In this document: piece after piece, positions 55,080-61,998 of the stretch
Layout: each line of letters starts with the position of its first letter
Position numbering within the stretch: the stretch's first letter is position 1
NCBI GenBank assembly: GCA_017436845.1
Contig: JAFSCJ010000009.1
Span: 1-61,998, forward strand
DNA length: 61,998 nucleotides
Direction: 5' to 3'
From: Muribaculaceae bacterium
GTDB lineage: Bacteria > Bacteroidota > Bacteroidia > Bacteroidales > Muribaculaceae
Program-made: the position numbers and the translations under genes
The notes under the pieces: model-generated
The model's database searches: none
What the model saw: the letters and a program-made list of their open reading frames with translations, nothing else
What the model was told of the DNA's origin: nothing

Positions 55080-56507
55080 ATGAAAAACAACAAAGCCACA
55101 AACATTCTTCTTGCTGCCCACAAAGCATGGGTTGCCGGGGCCGACATGCGCACTCGCCGTCAACGTTACAAGCAATACACTTATGGGCAACAATGGAACG
55201 ACCTTGTAATTGACAACGACGGAAACACTGTTACCGAAGGGGAATTTGCCGCCTCTTGTGGCAAGAAACCGCTGACAAATAATCTCATTCGCCAACTTGT
55301 CAAAAGCATCGTGGGACGTTTTCGCAATAATCTGAAGGATAACCCTACTCGAATAACTCCCTCATTAAAAGCTATTCACGAGAGTAACCACATCAATGAA
55401 CTTGATAGTCGTGCCCTTGAAGAGTTTCTCATATCAGGGTGTGCAATCCAGCGCATCGTTAACGAACATCGTCTGCAAGGCGAGGGGATATGGATTGACA
55501 ATGTAAATCCGGCACGTTTCTTTATCAACAAAATGTCAGATCCCCGCGGATGGGACATAGAACTGATAGGTATGCTCCACGACATGAGCATGACAGAGGT
55601 TATCATGCGTTACTCTCATGGCTCCCGCACCCGCGCACGTCAACTGCGAGAGACCTATGCCGAGCGTAACAGTTCCGAAGGCGTTTTATCTGATATACTT
55701 GGGGCATCTATCAACAGCGGACTCGATTTCTTTCGTGCCGATGGTGACCGCTGTCGTGTGATAGAGGTGTGGACACTTGAAAGTCATGAGCTCATTCGTT
55801 GCCACGACACTTTGAAGGGAGAATATTTTGCCATTACGCCCGATGATGAGCCATCAATCGTCAAGGAAAATAAACGCCGGCTAAAAGCCTCACAACCATC
55901 CATTGAGACTCGCTGGGAGATAAAAGCACGATGGCATTGTCGCTTTCTCGCGCCTAATGGAGAAGTGCTTGACGAAATGGATTCACCCTATAGCCATTGC
56001 TCGCATCCGTTTGTTACAAAGTTCTATCCGCTCACCGATGGTGAGGTACACTCCTTTGTTGAAGATGTGATAGACCAACAGCGATATGTCAATCGTCTCA
56101 TCACTCTCATTGATCACATCATGAGCACCTCTGCCAAGGGGGCACTGCTCTTTCCCGACAATCAACGTCCCGCTGCTATGACATGGGAAGAGATAGGACA
56201 GCGATGGTCGTCATGTAATGGTATTATCCCCTATCGTCCTCGACCCGGAGAGCCTGCACCAGTACAACTCACTACCAATGGGACCAACATAGGAGCCTAC
56301 GAACTACTAAACCTCGAGATGAAACTCTTTGAAGATATATCAGGTGTGAGCAAAGCTTTTCAAGGACGCAATGTCTCTTCCGGCACATCGGCAACACTCT
56401 ACGAGACCGAAGCTCGCAATGCGACCATCTCCCTCACCGACATCTTCGAAACATTTGCCGAGTTCCGCAACATGAGAGACAAGCACGCCATTGAAAGCGA
56501 CAATTAA
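55080..56507 (+). CDS. Phage portal-like protein
   Basis: A 475-residue protein with the pattern of P22/SU10-like portals: RYKQYTYGQQWND (about 26-38), LTNNLIRQLVKSIVGRFRNN (about 65-84), an alpha/beta stem region, EDVIDQQRYVNRLITLIDHI (about 320-340), and the late ISGVSKAFQGRNVSSGTSA (about 425-445) followed by a long helix. In phages the portal dodecamer is the DNA gate of the head. The C-terminal crown found in longer portals is missing or short. No terminase, protease or tail gene follows; the next 100 bases are palindromic repeats. Confidence 0.68.
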   Translation: MKNNKATNILLAAHKAWVAGADMRTRRQRYKQYTYGQQWNDLVIDNDGNTVTEGEFAASCGKKPLTNNLIRQLVKSIVGRFRNNLKDNPTRITPSLKAIHESNHINELDSRALEEFLISGCAIQRIVNEHRLQGEGIWIDNVNPARFFINKMSDPRGWDIELIGMLHDMSMTEVIMRYSHGSRTRARQLRETYAERNSSEGVLSDILGASINSGLDFFRADGDRCRVIEVWTLESHELIRCHDTLKGEYFAITPDDEPSIVKENKRRLKASQPSIETRWEIKARWHCRFLAPNGEVLDEMDSPYSHCSHPFVTKFYPLTDGEVHSFVEDVIDQQRYVNRLITLIDHIMSTSAKGALLFPDNQRPAAMTWEEIGQRWSSCNGIIPYRPRPGEPAPVQLTTNGTNIGAYELLNLEMKLFEDISGVSKAFQGRNVSSGTSATLYETEARNATISLTDIFETFAEFRNMRDKHAIESDN

Positions 56508-56532
56508 AAAAAGTTGAGAATCCAAGCTATTC

Positions 56533-56635
56533 ATACCTCCTCCCGGCTTCGCCGGACTCCTCCTACCTTAGGAGGAGAGCTTCCATGTTAAGTTGCTCCC
56601 CTAATGTAGGGGAGCTGTCCAAAGGACTGAGGGGT
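56533..56635. repeat. Array of four palindromes, copy 1
   Basis: Four hairpins stand in a row: CCGGC-TTC-GCCGG (56543-56555), CTCCTCCTA-CCT-TAGGAGGAG (56557-56577), GCTCCCCTA-ATG-TAGGGGAGC (56595-56615) and GTCC-AAA-GGAC (56617-56627). All stems are perfect and all loops are three bases. The array is GC-rich and starts with ATACCTCCTCCCGGCT, which recurs at 57093. It lies directly after the stop of the DUF559 pseudogene. Confidence 0.85.
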
Positions 56636-56636
56636 A

Positions 56637-57029
56637 CTATTCCGAATAATTTCTTTGTTTTAATTTATATACTCTATGATGTAAACATTCCTTAATATAC
56701 GAAAGTACAACATCGGAACTATTCCAAATCATGGCATTTTCAATATGTAGGACTTCAATATCATGTTCTTTATCTAAAAATGTCTTACGCACAAAATCTT
56801 TTTCCATCCCTTCAGGTGTAAAATGAGGATTTCCATCTAATTCTATTCCTAATCGTGCTTCTATACAATAGAAATCCAATATATATGCACCTACAGAATA
56901 TTGTCTTCTCTATTTGAATCCATCTATTTGTCGACATTTCAATGCTTTCCATAATGTGGCTTCAGCTGAAGTCCCATTATTACGTAATGTCTTGCGAAGC
57001 ATTTTCTTATCAGGAGCATTATAGTCCAT
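56637..57029 (-). pseudogene. DUF559 (VSR-like endonuclease fold) gene with in-frame amber codon
   Basis: From the ATG at 57027-57029 the frame gives 131 codons including the final TAG at 56637. It reads MDYNAPDKKMLRKTLRNNGT, then AEATLWKALKCRQIDGFK, a TAG at 56910-56912 (codon 40), then RRQYSVGAYILDFYCIEARLGIELDG and ~65 more residues to NYSE. This matches DUF559 proteins end to end; where they have F or Y between GFK and RRQ, this copy has TAG. The nuclease Asp and Glu region (LDFYC, IELDGNPH) is intact. One base change from TAT or TAC would explain it. It is flanked by repeats on both sides. Confidence 0.8.
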
Positions 57030-57091
57030 ATTCTAATTATCAAAAACTGATACAAATATAGCAATTTATCACCAATGTTCTGACTTACACT

Positions 57092-57140
57092 TATACCTCC
57101 TCCCGGCTCTGCGAGGTTCTCATACCTTAGAGGAGGGCTG
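57092..57140. repeat. Palindromic repeat, copy 2 (degenerate)
   Basis: ATACCTCCTCCCGGCT at 57093-57108 repeats the start of copy 1 in the same orientation; the following stem (TACCTTAGAGGAGGGC) is similar but decayed. The two copies bracket the DUF559 pseudogene. Confidence 0.75.
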
Positions 57141-57170
57141 TTTCTGTTCCAACACGTATATGAAACGCAA

Positions 57171-57199
57171 CAAGCGCCTACTCGGAGAGCAGGCGCTTG
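57171..57199. terminator. Terminator after the amidase gene
   Basis: A perfect 9-bp stem CAAGCGCCT/AGGCGCTTG with an 11-base loop. It lies 66 bases past the amidase stop on the minus strand; T-rich sequence is better on the plus side (CTTATTTTA), so it may work in both directions. Confidence 0.65.
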
Positions 57200-57264
57200 C
57201 TTATTTTAGAATAGTGTCAAACAATTTATTTTTCCACTTTCATCTTTCATTTTTACTTTTTCGA

Positions 57265-60200
57265 CTACTTAACGTATTCTTTTGTTACTTTGTTGCCACG
57301 TTTAACGATATAGATACCATTAGCTGGGTTTTCAACTTTCACACCTTGCAAGTTGTAGTATTCAGCAGCTACATTAGCATCTTCTGCTTCAATATCAGAA
57401 ATTGAAACTGTTCCAACAGAGAAACCATATTTAGCAGCTGCCTTAGTTGTGAATGCTTCAGCACGTGGAAGAGAGTAACCTTGAACAACTTCATTAGAAG
57501 CATTTCCTAAGAAGAAGTTACCTGCAGCATCCCAAGCAGCAGCATAAAGACTTCCACCCATATTGTGAGTCAAACGATATTCTTCGTTCAAAGTAACTTT
57601 ACCACTTTCTTCACGAACAACTTTGTAAACCGATGCAACACCACTTGCAGTAGATGCCACAATGCGATTTCCGTCAGGAGCTACAGAAAGAGCACCTTGG
57701 TAACGAGCATTTCCACCTGTACCTTCAAAATATTGAATTACACCATTAGCATCAATATAGACGAGAGCAGGTTGCTCATCAGAAGGAGTACCACGATATT
57801 GAATATACCACACACCACCTTGATTATCATACTGCAAGTTAGACTTGCGGTCGTAAGAAATAGTGTATTTCTTATCAAGTGGAGTATAAGTTGAAGGGAC
57901 AGGAAGAACTGTAGCAGCTCCAAGAGCATATTCTACAGCGTGGTTTTCGTCATAAGTAGCATCTACAGTCTTATCAACACGTGAAATTGCAATAAGTTTA
58001 AGATTTTCACCTGAACCATATACGTCAAATCCTTGAGCGGGACCTGCAAGGTATTCTGCTCCTTCATAGTAAATTCCATCTGTCATAGTCTTACCGGCAA
58101 GAAGTGATGTAAATTCACCGGTAGTAACAAGTTGTTCAAGATTTTCAGCTACAAGGAAATAATCGCCATCGAAATTGTAACGGTTAACAAAGATGCGACC
58201 ATCTTCAGCAATAGCTACACGACCAAAATCAGCACCACAAGTTTTTGCTGTTGTAGAACCGAAATTACGATCTTGGTTTGTCAACCATGATGGATAGAAA
58301 CGAGCTGCTCCATCTTTATTTAGGATTTGGTTTCCGGCAGCATCAAAGATATAAAGACCGCCACCATAGCTACCATCGGCATGAGCACTTATATAGCCTG
58401 ATGTTTGACCGCGGTTGTAACCTTCAGTTACGAACAATGTACCGAACGAAGCATTTTCAGGATTATTGTCAATATCAAGACCTGATGGGTGATAGAAACT
58501 TACTGTTGAGAAGCGTTCGATTGTTGCTTTTTCAGCACCAGCAACCTCAATTTCCCAAGTGTAGTCGCCATCTTCAAATTCAGTAATATCGATTTCAGCA
58601 GTATAAGCACCTTTTGCCTTAGCACCTTCAGCAGAAGTAGCAACTTCTTCACCGGCAGCATTCTTAACGATAATATTTACATCAGTAGCGTCAGCGTTCA
58701 ATGAATAGCTGATATTAAGTTTATTATCAGCAACTTCGCTCTTCAATGCGAATGCATATGGATTAGCTGTACCTGTGATACTATTTTTAGCAAGACTTGC
58801 ACTTACATAAAAGTCCCCAACATTGAATTTAGTTACTTTACCATCAACAACAAGGAACAATTCGATATCGGCATCTGTAGTAACATCGGCAGTGTTAGTA
58901 GTTATCGCAAGTTCACCATGAGCTGAAGCATAGGTATATTCAACAGGCTCGATTGTTGCGCCATCAAGAGTGATTTCAACTGCGTTAGAGAAACCATCAG
59001 TAATATCAAACAAATGGATACCTTCAACAAGATTATCGGCATTAACTTTAGGAGCGACCATCAAAGAGCGACCTGCATATTTGAAATAGTTAGCACCATT
59101 TGATTTAACATTCACAAGAGTATTAGCTCCTTTAATTGTTACTTCGTTAGCTCCATCAACCATCTCAAATTCTGATGCATTTGTCAATGAACCATCTATA
59201 ACATAAGTTCTTACATTTCCATTTTCTGCAAGAGGAGAAACCATCAACTCATAGTCATCTCCAAGAACGTTTTTACCAAATGAACCACATTTGTTATAGC
59301 TGAATATTGTACCATCACCTACACCTTCAGTAATTGGGAATAGGTCAACACGCATTGAATTTACTCCTGCTGAGTTCATTGTTGTCATCACGGCTCCGCT
59401 TTCAAGAGTTCCAGAATAAGCAATTGTCTTACCTGCAAGTGCACGATTAAAGTTGGCAGAGTGGTTAGAAGTAAACCATTTCTCACAAGTTTCAGGGAGT
59501 TTGGTAGTTTCATTTTGTGTCCACTTGTAGAATTGAATTTCGCCACGAGTTTCCCCATCTTCTGTTGCTATTGCATCACTATAATGGTTTTTACCAAAGC
59601 TACAGCCCACCAATACATGATCGGCAGTAAGAGCAATATCAGAAAGTTTTATTTGTTGATTAGCTCCAAGAGTAACAGCCGCTTTGTCAAGTTCTGTTAC
59701 AGTACCTGTAGCAATGTCAGCAAGATAAACATATGGCTCGTTGGCATTGGCAACTGTATCAAGAGCGAGAACATAAAGGCGGTCTTCACGTATAATTTGA
59801 CGGCGAACTACTTTATTTTCAAGTTGAGTAGCAAGAAGGTCATATGCAGTACCTTTTACTTCATAATATTTAGCCAATTCAAAACCTGCTTTACCTGCAG
59901 TAGAGTCAGGATAGTTTACATAAACTTTTGTAGGAGGAACATAAGATTTGCTTTCAATGAAAGCAATAGGATAAGCTGTTTTTGCAGCTTCAACAGTTAC
60001 AACAATAGGAGCATTATCCTTTGTAGGACGGTCAACATTCCATGTATATGTAGTATCGGCCTTGTAATCAGGATGAGAGAACTCAACGGTGTATTCACCC
60101 GGTTGAAGATCTTTGAATACAAATGCACCGTTATAGTTTACGTCAGTAGTATATGTAGCAATTGCATTATCTCCTTGTTTAAGAGTTACTTCAACTCCGT

Positions 60201-61125
60201 TAAGAGGCATATAAACATCAGCAGTCAAAGCCTTTGGAGTATAAAGATCGTGAGTGAATTTTTGTTGAGCATCGCGCACGATACCATAGATTTCACCAGT
60301 GCTTTCTTTTTCAATGCCAAAATAGTCAGCAACACCGCGAGCATAAGCCAAACCTTCTACTCTGTCAACATCAAAGTTCATACCACGATGACGAGCAGGT
60401 TGGTAAGTGTGGAAATAACCTTCTACCAAATACCCATTAACAGAATGAGCAAGAACGGCATAGTTACCTGTCAATACCGTATGATATGAAGATGATGGGA
60501 GTTGGAAATCATAGTGAGACCATTGAGTATGACGGTCAAGGATGCGATGATTCCACGATTTTTCACACATTGAGATACAAGTATTGGCATCAGCTCCATA
60601 GTTTGTACGATAGTAATACGCCAAATAGTTTGTTGTAGAACCTTCAGTAGTTGCATTAGAGTGAATAGAGATAAACATATCAAAGTTGTTTGCTTCTACC
60701 TCAGCAGCAATTTCCGAAAGTTTACGGTTATATGCATTATTTTGATCATCAGGAATATAACCAAGAGTTTCATCTTTTACATTGCTATAAGGATATGGCC
60801 CTGTAGCAATACGACTCATAACAAGGTTTTGAGTTAAATCGAGTGCATTGTTTACTCCATCATGTTTAAATCCATAATCTTTCAATCGATAGAATAGAGC
60901 AAGACCCTTTTCAAGATTGGTATTTGACTCATAGAAGTCAGTAGTATCAGGATCTTCTGAACTGATGGGATCATGACCGATAGTTGCCATGTGGCGGTTG
61001 TTAGGGCCCCAAGAGCCGTGCCCCGGATTGATATAGATGCGAATATCTTCAACATTTGTTTGTGCAGTTGCGCCTGCAGCTACAAGCGCTAATCCTGCTG
61101 CGAGAAATAATTTTCTAAGTTTCAT
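57265..61125 (-). CDS. Large secreted N-acetylmuramoyl-L-alanine amidase-like protein with T9SS-like end
   Basis: A 1286-residue exported protein. Signal peptide 1-~22 (cut after TAQ). Residues ~26-270 are an Amidase_3 domain with the zinc ligands His36 (NPGHG), Glu72 and His155 (ISIHSNA), and a catalytic Glu at 235 (LVEGYFH), so it may cut peptidoglycan between MurNAc and the stem peptide. A carboxypeptidase-regulatory-like beta domain follows (~280-375), then a long series of propeller-like and Ig-like modules. The C-terminus (YYNLQGVKVENPANGIYIVK) is a T9SS-type or shorter surface-anchoring domain. It starts 12 bases after the TolB-like gene. Confidence 0.88.
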   Translation of the reverse strand: MKLRKLFLAAGLALVAAGATAQTNVEDIRIYINPGHGSWGPNNRHMATIGHDPISSEDPDTTDFYESNTNLEKGLALFYRLKDYGFKHDGVNNALDLTQNLVMSRIATGPYPYSNVKDETLGYIPDDQNNAYNRKLSEIAAEVEANNFDMFISIHSNATTEGSTTNYLAYYYRTNYGADANTCISMCEKSWNHRILDRHTQWSHYDFQLPSSSYHTVLTGNYAVLAHSVNGYLVEGYFHTYQPARHRGMNFDVDRVEGLAYARGVADYFGIEKESTGEIYGIVRDAQQKFTHDLYTPKALTADVYMPLNGVEVTLKQGDNAIATYTTDVNYNGAFVFKDLQPGEYTVEFSHPDYKADTTYTWNVDRPTKDNAPIVVTVEAAKTAYPIAFIESKSYVPPTKVYVNYPDSTAGKAGFELAKYYEVKGTAYDLLATQLENKVVRRQIIREDRLYVLALDTVANANEPYVYLADIATGTVTELDKAAVTLGANQQIKLSDIALTADHVLVGCSFGKNHYSDAIATEDGETRGEIQFYKWTQNETTKLPETCEKWFTSNHSANFNRALAGKTIAYSGTLESGAVMTTMNSAGVNSMRVDLFPITEGVGDGTIFSYNKCGSFGKNVLGDDYELMVSPLAENGNVRTYVIDGSLTNASEFEMVDGANEVTIKGANTLVNVKSNGANYFKYAGRSLMVAPKVNADNLVEGIHLFDITDGFSNAVEITLDGATIEPVEYTYASAHGELAITTNTADVTTDADIELFLVVDGKVTKFNVGDFYVSASLAKNSITGTANPYAFALKSEVADNKLNISYSLNADATDVNIIVKNAAGEEVATSAEGAKAKGAYTAEIDITEFEDGDYTWEIEVAGAEKATIERFSTVSFYHPSGLDIDNNPENASFGTLFVTEGYNRGQTSGYISAHADGSYGGGLYIFDAAGNQILNKDGAARFYPSWLTNQDRNFGSTTAKTCGADFGRVAIAEDGRIFVNRYNFDGDYFLVAENLEQLVTTGEFTSLLAGKTMTDGIYYEGAEYLAGPAQGFDVYGSGENLKLIAISRVDKTVDATYDENHAVEYALGAATVLPVPSTYTPLDKKYTISYDRKSNLQYDNQGGVWYIQYRGTPSDEQPALVYIDANGVIQYFEGTGGNARYQGALSVAPDGNRIVASTASGVASVYKVVREESGKVTLNEEYRLTHNMGGSLYAAAWDAAGNFFLGNASNEVVQGYSLPRAEAFTTKAAAKYGFSVGTVSISDIEAEDANVAAEYYNLQGVKVENPANGIYIVKRGNKVTKEYVK

Positions 61126-61137
61126 AACGCTTCCTTA

Positions 61138-61998
61138 TTATTTTGCTATGTTTATAATGTATAGTTCACCATTAGGTGTGCTGTAAGCAATCTTTGCTCC
61201 GTCGCGTGATACGGTTGGGTACATACCCATTGACGCATCTGCTGTCAAGTTTTGGCCTGATGTTCCGTCGGCTTTGGCTGCTACGATTTTTGATGATGTA
61301 ACAATTTCGCCATTGTCTTGGTCGTTCATACCTACAATTGTTTCATTGTCATACCATTGTGCTGCACGCATTGAGCCTAAGTGTACTGGATTTGAGCCGT
61401 CAAGGTTACATACAAAACAGCCTACGCCTGATAGATAGTAGCATACGCGTGTGCCATCGGGTGATACGCTTGGCCACAAGTAGCTCTTACATTCGCTACC
61501 TTGAGGGGAAATGTTGGTTGTTTTGCCATTGACAGTTACCATCAAACGGCCTTTGTCGATTGATGCTACCGGCGTTGCTACTGCTGTTGATTGTGCTGAC
61601 AAGGCTTTAGTTGACAATTGTCCTTTGTTGACTGTCATGATTGCGTTGTCATTAACGGCTACTCCTTGCAAGTCGCGAGTAGCTTTAATCAATGTTGAAG
61701 TGCGTCCGGTAGCAAGGTTGGCCGATTTCAACGCTGTGCGACGTAAATGGTCGGTGCCTATCGTGTTTTCACGGAAAAACACTTGTTGTCCATCGTTGGA
61801 GATGGTCAAGCCATAGCCATGTCCGGTTTCTGAAATGGTTGTGATTGATTTTGTAGTAAGATCAAGTTTTTGAATACCTGCCTTTTGATTTTGTGTGATA
61901 GCGATGTAGCTGCCATCGGGGCTCATTGTTGCTGTGTTGATGGTTACACCTTCAGGAAGAGCCACTTTTTCTACTGAAGCGACTTTCAATTGTGCAAA
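61138..61998 (-). CDS. TolB/PD40-like beta-propeller protein, 5' end outside window
   Basis: The minus strand is open to the window edge: FAQLKVASVEKVALPEG precedes 280 further residues, so the true start and signal peptide lie outside (FAQ looks like a cleavage site). Repeated blades have the PD40 form: TATMSPDGSYIAITQ, LTISNDGQQVFFRE, PSVSPDGTRVCYYL and PTVSRDGAKIAYST. Such propellers often bind proteins in the periplasm or at the surface. It is co-directional with the amidase gene 12 bases away and is probably its partner in one operon. Confidence 0.85.
   Translation of the reverse strand, partial: FAQLKVASVEKVALPEGVTINTATMSPDGSYIAITQNQKAGIQKLDLTTKSITTISETGHGYGLTISNDGQQVFFRENTIGTDHLRRTALKSANLATGRTSTLIKATRDLQGVAVNDNAIMTVNKGQLSTKALSAQSTAVATPVASIDKGRLMVTVNGKTTNISPQGSECKSYLWPSVSPDGTRVCYYLSGVGCFVCNLDGSNPVHLGSMRAAQWYDNETIVGMNDQDNGEIVTSSKIVAAKADGTSGQNLTADASMGMYPTVSRDGAKIAYSTPNGELYIINIAK

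Noticed and set aside
52922..56507. Complete prophage
   Set aside because: There are no terminase, tail, lysis, replication or integrase genes and no att repeats; only head-type genes are present.
56533..56635. CRISPR array or integron attC site
   Set aside because: Hairpins differ from one another, loops are three bases, and there are no spacers, attC core sites or integrase nearby.
59461..60489. 342-codon plus-strand frame opposite the amidase gene
   Set aside because: It is antisense to a clear Amidase_3 protein, is rich in S, F and I as expected from a mirrored frame, and shows no motif.

Overview
The window is a stretch of chromosome from a Bacteroidota organism, almost certainly order Bacteroidales; the gene mix would suit a Muribaculaceae-like gut bacterium, but that family guess is weak. 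The evidence for the phylum is a fused SecD-SecF protein, GldE, several secreted proteins with the C-terminal sorting domain of the type IX secretion system (T9SS), a Bacteroidales-type tyrosine recombinase, and repeated promoters of the phylum-specific form TAnnTTTG, with no Shine-Dalgarno sites.

Layout. 1-1004: the start of a tyrosine recombinase gene reads out of the window beside a tRNA-Phe gene, which looks like the end of an integrated element. 1073-7750 (minus): dnaX, a DivIC-like gene, a small membrane protein, coaX, an outer-membrane barrel, lptC and gldE. 8001-12856 (plus): secDF, bcp and recA. 13002-17950 (minus): an XRE-cupin regulator, an acyl-CoA synthetase, proB, proA and a lipoprotein. 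18170-21908 (minus): an acyltransferase, a sigma-54 activator, lptE, an unknown protein and secG. 22050-22300: a gene-free stretch with a good promoter and a good terminator, probably a small RNA. 22352-27730 (plus): ribE, a nitroreductase, lysS, gpsA and pgi. 27865-29489 (minus): a two-gene restriction-modification system next to tRNA-Pro.

29824-50817 (minus) mixes T9SS cargo (a phosphodiesterase, a leucine-rich-repeat protein, a 2609-residue subtilase and an endonuclease I family nuclease) with a tight housekeeping operon: trmB, mrp, an esterase, aroQ, a pyruvate kinase-methyltransferase fusion, rbfA and an FtsX-type permease. 50844-52842 holds divergent tRNA-modification genes (U32 family and mnmD). 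52922-56507 (plus) is a compact four-gene cassette with a phage major-capsid-like and a portal-like protein but no terminase, tail or integrase. 56533-57140 holds palindromic repeats around a DUF559 gene broken by an in-frame amber codon. 57265-61998 (minus) encodes a secreted amidase and a truncated TolB-like propeller protein.

The most unusual items are the stand-alone capsid-portal cassette, the pyruvate kinase that has lost its C domain and gained a methyltransferase, the promoter-to-terminator small-RNA candidate, and the DUF559 repeat element. Envelope biogenesis is a recurring theme of the core genes (LptC, LptE, SecDF, SecG, DivIC, GldE), and secreted T9SS hydrolases dominate the accessory part.
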